In this document: positions 9,433 through 21,343 of the stretch, in pieces
How positions within the stretch are numbered: position 1 is the first letter of the stretch
Layout: every line of letters starts with the position of its first letter
DNA from: Eleusine coracana subsp. coracana
Taxonomy: Eukaryota > Streptophyta > Magnoliopsida > Poales > Poaceae
Assembly (NCBI GenBank): GCA_032690845.1
Contig: CM064431.1
Span: 27,472,300-27,536,299, forward strand
Length of the DNA: 64,000 nt
Direction: 5' to 3'
Position numbers and translations under genes: made by a program
Notes under the pieces: generated by a model
What the model saw: the letters and a program-made list of their open reading frames with translations, nothing else
What the model was told of the DNA's origin: nothing
Databases searched by the model: none

Positions 9433-11592
9433 ATGTCTGAACTCGGAATGTCAAAAGATGGCACTCCTCTCCCTAAGCATGACGTCGGTGCTGAACTAAA
9501 AACGGAGAATATGCTGCCGGTCAATAAAGATGATCTGAGTAATAAGGCAAAAGCAGAAATTGATCAGAGAATGGCTGAGTATGAAAACCTTCTATTGGGA
9601 ATGTTTAGCAAGACAAGGCATAGCAAGATCGTTCAGAAAGGAAAGTTACCAGTTGCCGCCTTGATTGAAGATGGAACAAAAGAATCATTCACCAACAAGC
9701 CAATGGAAGTTATCGATGAGGCAGCTCTGAAGAATGTGATTCATATAGCTATACACCATGCATTAATTAACTAGTCACCTGTATTGGTTAACACATTAAG
9801 GACCTTGATCATTCAGACTGTGGAGGGGTGCTTATATGAAGATTCACCTTGTGGGCTAGTGTATTTCTGTGTATCTTGGGATACTCATCGGCCTGCAATA
9901 GAAACATCCAGTCCACAACAGCCAAGTGCGAGCACGTCAGATCCTGTTACGGGTTCAAGGACATCTCCTTCTAAGGCTACTCCACCTCGGAGGATAATAT
10001 TACAAAGAACTTCTCCACAAACACAACCACAACATTATAGACAAGAAGTAATAGAGCCAAATGTCACATACAGCACTGCGCCCAATATTGAGCCAAGTAT
10101 GTTTGGGATGCCATCGTCATCTTATCTGCCAGGAGAATTAGGAGGCCAACACACAGTTGTTAATTTTGGCTCACAAATGCCAGCATCTGGTCCCACATCG
10201 ACTATCCCAAATGTCAATGTGCCGACTGATGACTGGGCTTTGAAGATTGCTGAGGTAATGAGGGAACAGTTTGGACTAAAACCGAAACAACAAACAAATA
10301 TGTATTGACCCCTGTATCCATCGAGTTATGATTTGATACCTATGCCGAGTCGATACAGGCCACCAGAATTCACCAAGTTTACTGGACAAGATAGTACTAC
10401 CACTATTGAGCATATCAGCTGATTTTCAGTACAATATGGAGAAGCTGGTAATACTGAAGCAATGAAAATGAGGTTGTTTCCATCATTGTCTGGATTGGCG
10501 TTTTCTTGGTTCGCATCATTGCCCCCAAATTCAGTTATTACTTGGGCCAATCTTGAACAAAAATTCCATAAGTTCTTCTTTGCTAAGACTAGAGAGTTGA
10601 GGTTATCAGACTTGATTGCTGTGAGGTAGAAGGCTGGGGAGTCTGTACATGATTATGTGCAGAGATTTAGAGATGTGCGCAGCAAATGTTTCAGCCTGCA
10701 ATTGACTGATAATCAGATGGCAGAAATAGCATTTAATGGTTTAGTTGCATCGCTAAGAGATAAGTTTCCTTTGGTTGAATTTGAGAGCCTATCCCAGTTA
10801 GTGCAGAAGGTATCGATCCAAGAGAATTTGACTCGGGGGGCACGATCAAGGCCGATTCAAGTCAACTATAATGATTATGAATCTGAGTTCGATGAAGAAG
10901 TTGAAGAGGTCGATATGGCTGAATGGACTAGAAACAAGAATGTGTTGTCATGCCCATAGGTGAAGCAGAACGAGCCAGAAGAAAAATATGATTTTGATAT
11001 CACCAAGGCTCATAAGATATTTGATATGTTGCTGCGGGAGAAACATATTCAATTGCCACCTAACCATGTGATCCCGCCTGCCGAAGATTTGAAGAAGAAG
11101 AGGTATTGCAAGTGGCATAACTCGTCATCACATAATACTAATGATTGCAAAGTTTTCAAGAGGCAGATTTAGATGGCAATCGAGCAGAGTAAAATAAAAT
11201 TTACCAAAGGTGCAATGAAGATAGATGGACATCCTTTCCCAGCCAATGTCAGTATGGCTGGTATCAATAATGTTGAAGTCTTTATTAAGCGATATCAGAA
11301 AAAGAGGGACAAAGAAGTAAAGGAATCATAGTTCGATCCACAATGGGAGTGCCCTTTCTTTCAATACCACTGGGATAACAATATGAAACTACCGTTAGTC
11401 GACAACTATCCTCGATGTAATAGACACGCAGAGCAGATGTATAGAAAAGCTACAACAGGTCATCGGCACCAATATCATGCAAACGATTCTAAAGAGTCGA
11501 TAGTGGGTTCAGCCGATCGACATCATAGGGTCTCTGCGTTTGATCGACTTGGAACAAAAAAGGCGGGTGAAGAGGCCAAATTTAACAAATAA
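9433..11592 (+). pseudogene. Insert A gag
   Basis: One forward frame can be followed through segments 9433-9774, 9784-10308, 10657-10959, 10960-11172 and 11383-11592. It is broken by stops at 9772, 10306, 10420, 10627, 10957, 11170 and 11329, five of them TAG. The middle holds the retrotransposon gag domain (a QRFRDVRSKCF-type stretch near 10660) and a zinc knuckle of the form CX2HX4HX4C at about 11107-11150, followed by KRQI. A first ATG at 9433 is plausible as the natural start because it is the first in frame after the primer-binding site. Gag forms the nucleocapsid-like particle; here it cannot be made as one protein. Confidence 0.8.
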
Positions 11593-11797
11593 ATCGATGA
11601 AGAGATGCAGAGCAAGAACAAAATGATCAATGGTGTCCATCTGGCATTTTTTCTAGAAGCCAGAAGCATAGGGTGCAGAGGATGCGGTGCAGACAAATAA
11701 GGGCTGACAAATATTATTATGATGAAGAAGATGATCAGCCACCAAAGAAAGTCTGGAGGCCAAAGGTGAAATCACAAGACATGCGTCAAGTGCTACG

Positions 11798-12450
11798 ATG
11801 AGTATGGTGGTGATGTTGCCGCAAGAGTTCATGGCCTTGGAAGAAGAAGAAGAAGTGTTTGCTGATGAAGGGAGTTCAGCACAGCTAATATTTGATGCAC
11901 ATCAAGCAGTGTTTGATAGGCTAGATGAATCTAAGCATCAGCATATAAAAACTTTATACTTTAGGGGATTCATCAATGGAATGCCGATGGGAAAGATGAT
12001 GGTTGATGGAGGTACTGCAGTGAATATCATGTCAATCACTACTGTCAGAAAGTTGGGAAAAACTAAAGATAACTTGATCGACATGAATATGATTCTGAGG
12101 GATTATGGTGGTCGTACTGCAGCGGCCAAGGGAGTCTTAAATGTGGAGCTCACAATCGGCAGTAAAACTTTGTTGGTTACTTTCTTTGTTATTGATGGTA
12201 AGGGAACCTATAGCATTATGTTGGGCCGTGATTGGATACATGCTAACTGTATGTTCCATCGACAATGCACCAGTCTCTGGCCCAATGGATTGGCGATCAA
12301 GTAGAGGTGATCCCGGCTGATGAAACTGTCAATGTCGCATCGGCCGATTTAGTTCCGTGGCATGCAGATGATATGGAGTGTTTGTCTGACAAGATTTGGG
12401 ATAAAAACTACGTCAATATTACTACTCAGGGCCTTGAAGTAGTGGATTAA
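11798..12450 (+). pseudogene. Insert A aspartic protease
   Basis: The frame at 11798-12304 has the retroviral-type active site region MVDGGTAVNIMS near 12001-12035, with the D-G-G triad kept, and the later LGRDWIH motif near 12220. The frame then shifts: the expected continuation (MHQSLAQWIGD...) is found in a different frame at 12265-12450. The protein would process the Gag-Pol polyprotein. The frame differs from that of gag and RT, so at least two indels have occurred around it. Confidence 0.85.
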
Positions 12451-12485
12451 TCAAATTTAAAATTGTTTCTCTGACAGGCACCCCA

Positions 12486-13541
12486 ATGGAATTTGCAGAA
12501 GATGGAAAGTTGGAAAAGGAATTCATGTCGACCGATGAACTACAAGAAGTCGATATAGGAGACGGTGACAAACCAAGGCTGACATTTATCAGTAAGAGGT
12601 TAGATGAAGATTTTAAAGTTGAATTGATAAAATTATTAAAAGAATACTGGGATTGTTTCGCTTGGGAATATTCTCAAATGCCTGGTTTGAGCTGATCCAT
12701 CGTTGAGCGTCAGCTACCCATCAAACCTGCATTTCGACCTTATAAGCAACCACCAAGAAGAATTGATCCGAAGATTTATGATGATGTCAAGGCCGAGATT
12801 ACCAAATTATATGGTGCTAAGTTCATTAGGCTCTGCCGATATCCAAAGTGGGTTTTGAATATCGTGTCTGTGTTCAAGAAGTGCGGGAAGTTAAGAGTTT
12901 GCATTGACTTTAGACCATTGAACAGGGCTACACCAAAAGATGATTACCCAATACCGATAGCGGATCTTTTGGTTGATGCAACAGCAGGGCATAAGATTGT
13001 TAGTTTGATGGATGGTAATGCTAGTTATAATCAGATTTTTATGGCAGAAGAAGATATACCAAAAACTACTTTCAGGTGTCCTGGAGCTCTTGGATTGTAT
13101 GAATGGGTCGTCATGACGTTTGGATTGAACAATGCTGGAGCCACATATTAGAGAGTCATGAATTATATTTTCCATGATATAATTGGTAGGTTAGTTGAGA
13201 TTTATATTGATGATGTGGTAGTTAAATCTAAAAGGATGGAGGATCATATAGTCGATTTCCGGGAGGTACTCGAGAGAACTAGAAAGTATGGTTTGAAGAT
13301 GAATCTGAAAAAGTGTGCTTTCGGCGTATCAGCTGGTCAGTTTTTTGGTTTCATTATGCATGAGAGAGGGATTGAGATTGGGTCGAAGAGTTTGAAGGCT
13401 ATCAATGACAATGAACCATTGGTTAACAAGATAGAGCTTCAATCGTTAATTGGCAAAGTAAATTTCATTAGAAGATTTATTTTGAACTTATCAGGGAGGC
13501 TGAATGTGTTTACCCCGTTGTTGAAACTGAAGGCCAATTAG
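12486..13541 (+). pseudogene. Insert A reverse transcriptase
   Basis: A single frame runs from 12486 with stops at 12693, 13149 and 13539. It shows the DCFAWEYSQMPG linker, the LRVCIDFRPLN and CPGALGLYEWVVMTFGL blocks and the catalytic YIDD motif (EIYIDDVVVKS, near 13200). The catalytic aspartates are intact and damage is confined to stop codons. Copies retrotransposon RNA into cDNA; gypsy order. Confidence 0.9.
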
Positions 13542-13574
13542 AAGTTCGTATGGGAACCAGAACACCAAAAAGCC

Positions 13575-14420
13575 TTGGTTGATATCAAGAAGTATTTGGT
13601 TTCACCTCCCGTATTAGTACCACCAAGAAAAGGACGGCCCTTCAGGCTTTATCTTGCGGCTGACAAGAAGTCGATTTTATCAACTTTAATTCAAGAACAA
13701 GATGGCAAAGAAAGGGTTATATTCTACTTAAGCCGAAGATTGATTGACGCTGAAACCAGGTACACTGAGATTGAAAGATTATGTTTATGTATGTATTTCT
13801 CATGTGTGAAATGAAGGCATTATCTGTTATCGACTGAATGTGTGGTGGTTTGCAAAGCCGATGTCATCAAATATATGCTATCGGTTCCTATTTTAAAAGG
13901 GAGAATTGGTAATTGGATGCTTGCTCTAGCCGAATATGATCTTACGTATGAATCTGCCAAAGCAGTCAAAGGTCAAGTTCTGGCTGATTTCGTTGTTGAG
14001 CATTGTGGATCCGAAGTGTCGATGGTAGAGCTGGTGCCATGGTTATTATTTTTTGATGGTTCTGTTTGCAAGAGTGGGTGTGGTATCGTGCTCGTGGTCA
14101 TATCGCCTCGGGGGGCATGGTTTGAGTTTGCATTTGCTGTCGAGGTATCGACTAATAATCAGGTTGAGTATAGAGCCGAGCTTAAGGGATTGCAGATGTT
14201 GAAGGAAGCTGGAGTCGATTATGTTGAAGTCGAGGGAGATTCATTACTAGTGCTTGGGCAGCTGGCTGGAGAGTTTGAATGCAAAGATGATATTTTGAGA
14301 ATGTTTTACGCCGAGTGTCAGTAGATGTTGCAACACTTCAAAACAGTAAGATTCAAGCATGTCCCTAGGGAACAAAATATGGAAGCGAATGACCTAGCAT
14401 AGAAGGCATCGGGCTATCAA
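13575..14420 (+). pseudogene. Insert A RNase H plus second archaeal-like RNase H
   Basis: 13575-13990 carries the gypsy RNase H connected to RT (FRLYLAADKKS, VIFYLSRRL..AETRYTEIE). A second RNase H follows at about 14040-14400: LLFFDGSVCKSGCG, NNQVEYRAELKGL and EVEGDSLLVLGQ, giving the D, E, D acidic residues. Two RNase H domains in tandem are typical of the Tat lineage. Stops at 13812, 14322 and 14400 break it. Confidence 0.87.
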
Positions 14421-15728
14421 TTGAATACTAATGGAGTTATTGTTGACATAGCTGATGTCTATGAAGAAGATTGGAGATCCAAGATTGTCCAATACCACAA
14501 GGATCCAACTCAACGAACTCCTCGGAAGATTCGATATATGGCATTGAGGTATATTTTATTAGAAGAAAAACTTTATTATCGGACAGTTGATGGTGTATTG
14601 CTAAGGTGTTTAAATCAAGAAGAAGCCAAAGTTGTTATGTACGAAGTTCACGAAGGCATATGTGGTACACATCAATCTGCACATAAGATGAGATGGTTAC
14701 TAAAGAGAACTGGATATTATTGGCCTACCATGCTATAAGACTGCTTCAAGTATTATAAGGGATGTCAAGATTATCAGAAGTTTCGAGCAATACAGAGGGC
14801 ACCGGCGTCGGCTATGAATCCAATTATTAAGCCGTGGATGTTTAGAGGTTGGGGTATGGATATGATTGGCCAAATTTATCCAGCCTCTAGTAAGGGTCAT
14901 AAATATATTTTGGCGGCTACAGATTACTCCACAAAGTGGGTTGAGGCAGTTCCTATGAAGAATGTTACCACTAATGATGTAATCAATTTTGTGAAAGAGC
15001 ATATTATATATAGGTTTGGTGTGTCGTAGACTATTATGACTGATGAAGGTTCTGTCTTTACTTCGGAAGAGTTTCATAACTTTGCCGATAGTATGGGTAT
15101 CAAGGTGTTGAATACGTCGCCTTATTATGCTCAAGCTAATGGACACGCAGAGGCATCCAACAAGAGCTTGATCAAATTGATTAAGAGGGAAATAGATGAA
15201 CAACCAAAGAAGTGGCATACCACATTGGCAGAATCGTTATGGGCTTGCAGGATGGCTTGTCATGGGTCAATCAAGGTACCACCCTATCAGTTAGTATATG
15301 GGCACGAAGGAGTTTTACCATGGGAAACAAATATGGGATCAAGAAGAGTAGAGTTGCAAGATCAGCTATCGGCTGATAAGTATCGACATGCAATGCATGA
15401 CGAATTGGAAGATGTCGTACAACATCGGATGAAGGCCCTGGAAAAGATTCAGGAAAATAAAGCTCATGTGTCTAGGTTTTATGATAAAAAGGTGATGCCC
15501 AAGAGTTTTTCAGAAGGGGATCCTGTCTAGAAGTTGATCATGCCCATCAGTTCTAGAGATAATCGATTTGGAAAATGGTCGCCAACCTGGGAAGGGCCAT
15601 TCAAAGTGAGTTCATGTGCGCCGGGCAATGCATATTTCTTGCAAGGAATAGAAGGAGAAGAGTTTGGAAGAGCGATTAATGACAAGTACTTGAAGAAATA
15701 TCATTCGAGCATTTGGGTTGGTGCGTGA
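14421..15728 (+). pseudogene. Insert A integrase
   Basis: Contains the HHCC zinc-binding region (EVHEGICGTHQSAHKM then CX2C near 14745-14770), the DDE core (MDMIGQIYP near 14857; TDEGSVFTS near 15040; NGHAEASNKS near 15142) and a C-terminal region ending WVGA before a TGA at 15726. Stops at 14736 (TAA), 15027 (TAG) and 15528 (TAG) interrupt it. The DDE residues survive. Confidence 0.9.
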
Positions 15729-16542
15729 ACTTGATTGATGAATCGTGGGCGATGTGAGAAATTTTATCCAAAAGAAAAGTGTGGACCGCCGATGGATGTT
15801 CATTGACTTGAGATGGCCGATATTGAAAATATCGCCCTAACCAGGAAAAAAAAATAACATTGACATCATGTGTAAAAAAACAAGGATAATACATATTATA
15901 GAATATTCGTCTAGTAACAATATTGAGAGTATCGCCCATAGAAGAAGTTATAGATGGCCATTGTTACAAGATGAAGGGTTGATTACTCACAGGAAATCAA
16001 TGTCTGAGGAAACCTATTCTCCTATTACAGCTAGAGGATGAATATGTAATTATTATCTTCCAAAATACAATAGGAAATCAATGTGAGAAATTACAGCTAG
16101 AGGAGGTATATAGAAGGAGGAAAAACACATTAGCAGCTTCCTCTGCTCCCCTTGAAGAGTGGCGTCGTCATCAGACGTCACCCGTCGGACAAGGGGAAGA
16201 GAGTTTTACCCCGCCGGACAAGGGTCTATTTATAGGGTCTAACCTTGGCCTTTGAGGAGTCCAAACGTTGGTTCGTTAGAAGAAGCAATAGGATTTGAGA
16301 AGAGAGGATAAACGAAAGGACAGTCAAAAAGTAAAGGCAACGTTTGGATCGATGCAGAGAAACGGTAGGCTGCAATTAAAGGGCCACGAGTAGTTGGAAA
16401 GTATACTAAACGACGAAGTCTGACGGACAGGCGGCTCCTAGATGACTGCGTCAAGAAGCGGAAGGGTGATAAAGGCGCACGGTGAATGAGGAGATAAAAT
16501 CCGATGCACTAAGGATTTCGTACCCCGGACTCGGGGGGCATG
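15729..16542 (+). other. Insert A 3' untranslated region and polypurine tract
   Basis: Non-coding interval between the integrase stop and the 3' LTR. The polypurine tract is about 16530-16542, ACTCGGGGGGCATG, abutting the LTR. A minus-strand 71-codon frame at 16239-16454 has no family resemblance. Confidence 0.7.
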
Positions 16543-17834
16543 TGTTGACACCGAATTTTGACTAGTCCCAGTGGTTAGCGGTGCAAAAGCAAGAATCGGC
16601 TAGAGATTAGCTAAGCTCAACGGCCGAAAGGAATAAAGTGGGCCCGATAGATTTATTATATCTTTTTTCTATTTTTTAGTTTAGAATTTGATTACTGAAT
16701 TGGTTTTTGAGAGTCCTGACCGAATCGAGTCAAGACCCCTTGCATGGGGTTATAAATATGTAATGGGATCTGTACGAAAAACAACACCTTCATTCAATAC
16801 AATTCGGCGCATCGCCAACCTTTCCTACTCAACGAAATCCTCGTCTTGAGCGGGCTGCATCGGCTCCGATCTCGGCGAGAGACTTGGATTAGTCAACCTC
16901 GGTAACTCTATCAATCTCAACTAGAATTTTCTCATTTGTTTGATATTCTAGTTGTTATCGTTAGGATTGCTAGTTATCCGGTAATTAAAAACTTTTCAGT
17001 GCTTATTCTATCAACTTTTGATTGCAGTACTGCCTTGGCTGAGCCCAGATCTTTTACTCGAGTCACTCTGTTGCTTTTATGTATAAATAGCTTAAATCTA
17101 GCTCTATTTATCGTGTTTCAACACTGTCTCGATTAGGTTTGACCTGTTCGAATCAGCAAGGCTGCATCAGTGTTGATCTCTTGCTGGGTTGATAAGGCTA
17201 GGTTCGATTCATTTATAGGTAAAGTCGATAGAGTTCTATTGGGACGTTTAGCCGATAGATTATCACGGTTTGATCGACTTTCAGTTTGTGATTAATTTCT
17301 TATATATTGTGTTAGTCGATCGCCCCCTTATTGAAATAAGTTAGATGTGTGATTTAAGGCATATTTGCAATACCAGCTATCAGATCTATTAACTTAGCAC
17401 CATCGACAGAACGAATCTTTATATGTTTACTATAGATTCATCGACTCTGTTCTATCGACTTAGTATCATAAGCAGAGCGGATCTTGGCATATTTACTTCT
17501 GATTTATTGATTCTGTTCTATCGATTTATTTTCTTATCGGCATTAATTACGTTCAACATTTAAACTATCTAATTTGTCGATGAGCCGATATAATTAGCCG
17601 ATTAGTTTATTCTTTTAAAATAATTCATGTTAGCATCGGCTGATTCTCATGAACAGTGATTATCGGCTTTCTTCATCGGCCTGTCCTAGGCCAGTGGTCC
17701 ATGGAATTTGACTGTTTGCTCTGTTTGTGGAATTGCAGGGAAAATTGATTGGCATGCCCCGTTTTCTTCGTATTGAGCCTGCACTGGAGCTAAGCAAATG
17801 TCCTAGGTCACGTGTGGTGATTTTCGCGTCAACA
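16543..17834 (+). repeat. Insert A 3' LTR (1292 bp)
   Basis: Direct copy of 8322-9383 with a roughly 270-bp block (17345-17612) missing from the 5' LTR. Ends GCGTCAACA before CCATG. Confidence 0.9.
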
Positions 17835-18952
17835 CCATGATCCCTTGTTTTGAGAGCCATTTTGATTGTCGCTTCACTATCACAATATAATGGCATTTGA
17901 GTGAAGTTGAGGCCATAATCCGAGAGTGTTTTCCTCATGTAGAGAAGTTGTGCACAACAAGTTCCCGCTGCCTTGTACTCTGCTTCATCTGTAGATAGAG
18001 CTACTGAGTTTTGCTTCTTTGAGCTCCAAGATACAAGAGATCTTCCAAAAAATTGGCAACCTCCAAACGTACTCTTTCTATTCACTTTGCATCCTACGAA
18101 GTCCGAATCTGAATACCCAAGTAACTCAAAGCTTGTTACTCTACGATACCATAATCCCATGGTAGGTGTGTACTTGAGGTATCTCAGATCCTCTTCACGG
18201 CCTTCAAGTGAGATTCCTTTGAATTTGCTTGATAGCGTGCACACAAGCACACACTAAACATGATGTTCGGTCTTGAGGCGGTGAGATAGAGCAAGGACCG
18301 AATCATTGATCTATAGAGCTTGGGGTTCACTGGTTTACCCTTTGCATCATCATCCAAGGATTTGCTTGTGGCCATAGGTGTGTGCAAAGGCTTGCAATTC
18401 TCCATGTTGAATCTCTTAAGAAGATCCTTGGTATACTTCTCTTGATAGATAAATTCCCTTCTCTCAATTGTTTAACTTGAAAACCAAGAAACACATGCAA
18501 CTCCCCAGTCATTGACATTTGAAATTCCCTAGCCATCATTTTCTGGAACTCTTCATTGAACTTCTCATTGGTTGACCCATAGATGATATCATCCACATAG
18601 ATTTAGCACACAAAGAGGTCCTTCCCAACATGCCTTGTCAACAAGGTGTTGTCAATGATTCCAATGGTGAATCCATTCTTGAGTAGGAAGTTCCTCAAAT
18701 GTTCGTACCATGTCCTTGGTGCTTGCTTGAGGCCATAGAGAGCTTTCTTCAATTTGTACACATGTCTTGGATGTTTTGGATCTTCAAACCCCGGAGGTTG
18801 TTCTATGTAGACCTTCTCAATGATTTCTCTATTCAAGAAAGCACTTTTGACATCCATTTGATAGAGCTTGAAGCCATTGTGTGATGCATAGGTAGGTAAG
18901 ATCCAAATAGCTTCAAGACGGGCCACGGGAGCAAAGGTTTCTTCAAAGTCAA
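17835..18952 (-). pseudogene. Copia RT (3' two-thirds) and RNase H
   Basis: Minus-strand frames give the copia RT blocks FEETFAPVARLEAIW (near 18945-18905), YQMDVKSAFLN, PPGFEDPKHPRHVYKLKKALYGLKQ split across 18780-18700, and YVDDIIYGS (near 18595), followed by the FxMSMTGELHVFLGFQVKQ block. RNase H follows: GYSDSDFVGC, STDEAEYKAAG and LYCDSEATIKMA (18120-17870). Stops and shifts separate 18926-18603, 18596-18327, 18405-18184 and 18250-17835; one stop (a TAA) sits right before the IYVDD motif. Element A interrupts the last block and element B interrupts the first. Confidence 0.9.
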
Positions 18953-18964
18953 TGCTCGTTATTG

Positions 18965-18992
18965 GCGGCCGATAAAACGTAATATCGGCCGC
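18965..18992. repeat. Perfect inverted repeat at the LTR start
   Basis: GCGGCCGAT (18965-18973) and ATCGGCCGC (18984-18992) form a 9-bp stem with a 10-base loop. Confidence 0.8.
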
Positions 18993-19756
18993 AAACCGGA
19001 CGGGAAATGCAAGGTAAAGACCTTAGTTCAATAAGTATTTATTTAAATTAAAAACATCCACGAGTTTTGGTGAAAATTGTGGTTGCAGGTACAAAAGGGC
19101 CAAAATATGCAAAAACATGTCGAAACATCCCGTCGGCCGATCATGACTGTGAAACAGCCGTTTTCCATCGGCCAATAGGGTTGTTTATGGCTAAAATTAG
19201 GACCTGACCGACAGGGTCATTTGTGGCTGAAATCAGCCACCCGGCCGATCAAACCGGAATCATTGTCTGGCTGATCATCCGACCCGGTCGATTCTGCAAA
19301 ACACTCCACCATGATGCCGTTTTCTCCTCCTGAACCAAAAATGATGTAATACAGCTAAGGAAATAGGGCCGTCAAGTGGCCTAACCAGGAGAGGACAAGA
19401 GGCAACTCGGCAAGGGTCGGCACCCGCCCAAGGCTGCTGCCCGACATGGGCCGCCGCTCGGCCTAGCTTGCCGCCCGGCCTGGCCTACCGCTCGGCCTGG
19501 GTTTGCCACCCGGGGTTGCCAGCCCATGAGGACCATGAGGCTTACCGGCCCCAAAAGAAGAGAGTCAGTGGCAACCGACTAAACAACTGCCACCGGGATG
19601 AAATCCAAGCCATCGGGAGAAGGTCGATCGTGAAACTAACACGATCCAAGGGCCGCCCGTCATGCCCGGCCACCCGGCATGGCCCGCCGCACGGTGGACC
19701 GACTTTGGCCTACCGACTCCACTTCACCTACAAATACCCCCTGACCCATCGCCACC

Positions 19757-19764
19757 TATAAATA
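19757..19764 (+). promoter_or_regulatory. Insert B LTR TATA box
   Basis: TATAAATA in the context CACCTATAAATAGTGG, a strong plant core-promoter match, downstream of a GC-rich segment. Confidence 0.6.
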
Positions 19765-20807
19765 GTGGAGAATTCGGGAGAAAACACATCAATCAACAAA
19801 GAAACGCATCAAGGAGTCCCTTTCCCACTACTTGTGTCACAATGTAGAATAGGATAGTTAGCTTGGGAGTTAGAGTCGGGTTGAGAGCTTCTCCTCGGGA
19901 TTCCGGATTTGTCTTGGAAGCCTTGGTATAAGTTCTCTTGTATCTTTTCTTCTATAAGACTTATGCCTCAAATATAAAGATGTTTGTTCTATTATTTATC
20001 CAAGTCTGATAGTGCCTTCTTAATCTTTGTAGTTGTTTCCTAGTTGCACCTTTTGAGAGTGTTTCCATGATTTACATGTTCACGGGTTTCACAGCTAGGA
20101 CTTAATTGAGTCGTCGTCCTGAGTAAGGGTTTTAGACATAGTTATTTTCCGGCTGTTCTTCCGCAAAGATCTACGAAAGAATATCTAGTATGAATGTAGG
20201 CGTGGTGCCTATGTAAGTGCTAGCTGGTTATGCATTCGTCCCCACGGACTGTGAGGCGGCTTGTGGTGATAGTCCTGTCCGTCCCTTTAGTAATCCACCA
20301 CGTTCGGGAAGTCTCAAGTAGGGTTGTCTAGCGATAGCGTACCCACTAGTATAGAGGTTAGTTACCAACCCGTATTAGTGGATCGTTTTCGTGCCCTGAA
20401 GTGAACAAAACGTGAGTCGTTGAATCGCTAGTAAATGGTGCAGCTCTAGAAGCAACACTTAACGCTTGTCTTGGAAATTTTAGAACATCATTACTTAGGA
20501 AATCCAACTTGACTCGTTGTCCTCCCAACTAGCTATACTTTTCTCTATTAAATACCAGTAGTGTGGTCTTCTCTTGATGCGTCCACCATATTACCCATTG
20601 ATTATCTTCGTCCCCGCCACGGTTTGGTTGGTGATTTCCTTATAGACATAAGATTGTTAACTCTTGATACTCTTACGCCTTGCTTCCCTGAGAAGAAATA
20701 CGATACCCTGGAATACTCCCGCGTGAAATGCTACAATGGTGTTCCGTGCGCTTATGGAATTAATTGATTTTATCTTTAGAGTGTAGCAAACACCAACAAG
20801 CATTTCT

Positions 20808-20824
20808 AGCGCCATTGCCGGGGA
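20808..20824 (+). promoter_or_regulatory. Insert B primer-binding site
   Basis: AGCGCCATTGCCGGGGA, close to the TGGCGCCGTTGCCGGGGA site of grass gypsy elements, nine bases after the LTR. Confidence 0.7.
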
Positions 20825-21220
20825 AGTAATGGCTAAGATTTTGAGACTAATACAGATTGTCTATTGAGCGAATTCACCGCTAGCCTTAGCGGGATCACCC
20901 CTGTTTTGTTTGAGTGTGGAACAAATAGGAAAAAGTCACCTTGTCCTTGCAGCGAGTTTTCACAAAAGAAGAGCCCGTGGTGCTTTGATCCTTCTCAACG
21001 AATCATCATCACTCTACCTCTGTTCTGGAGGAGGTAAGACCCAAAATCTTGCCCCCGATCTATCTATTTGGACAACTTGGGTATTCATTCAATTGTTTTG
21101 TCTACAACTAATGTTACATTCTTATCATATCACATATTGGGCTGTGCATTCATTTGGTTGTGTGTCCCACGTATGAGTATGATATAGAATATTCCTTCTA
21201 TTGTATCATATCACATATTA

Positions 21221-21343
21221 TGCCTTGCTTCCCTGAGGAGAAATACAATACCCTGGAATACTCCCTGGTGAAATGCTACAATGGTGTTCTGTGCGCTTGC
21301 AAAATTAATTGATTTTATCTTTTGAGCATAGCAAACGCCAACA
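21221..21343 (+). repeat. Insert B 3' LTR remnant
   Basis: Matches 20677-20798 over its whole length. The upstream 1.7 kb of this LTR and all coding sequence are missing. The junction lies just after a TCATATCACATATT word that also occurs at 21125, a possible microhomology at the deletion point. Confidence 0.8.

Larger units (their letters stand above)
8322..17834 (+). mobile_element. Insert A: Ty3/gypsy Tat-type retrotransposon
   Basis: Starts TGTTGACACCG and ends GCGTCAACA with a perfect 5-bp target duplication CCATG (8317-8321 and 17835-17839). LTRs of 1062 and 1292 bp flank gag, protease, RT, RNase H, a second (archaeal-like) RNase H, and integrase in gypsy order on the plus strand. The additional RNase H and the GGCATGCC-type primer site support the Tat lineage. 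It is inserted in the copia RNase H codons. All frames are broken by stops, mostly TAG, and at least two frameshifts, so the element is not autonomous now. Confidence 0.93.
18953..20798 (+). repeat. Insert B 5' LTR (about 1.85 kb)
   Basis: The right boundary is set by the match of its last 123 bp to 21221-21343 and by the adjacent primer-binding site. The left boundary (TGCTCG) is a guess. The first half is rich in GGCCGAT/ATCGGCC and Pro-codon-like CCGCCCGGCC runs. Confidence 0.65.
18953..21343 (+). mobile_element. Insert B: internally deleted LTR element
   Basis: Sits between copia RT codons for QVAG(V/I) and DFEETFAP. A long 5' LTR (about 18953-20798) ends GCAAACACCAACA and is followed by AGCATTTCT and a primer-binding site, AGCGCCATTGCCGGGGA. 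After about 420 bp of non-coding interior only the last 123 bp of the 3' LTR remains (21221-21343). No gag or pol is present. The primer site suggests a gypsy (Athila/Tat-like) origin. The left edge is uncertain by some bases because no clean target duplication is visible. Confidence 0.75.

Noticed and set aside
21211..21343. C-terminal extension of the copia RT frame ending at 21211
   Set aside because: The last part of that frame reads antisense through the element B LTR tail and is not copia protein.
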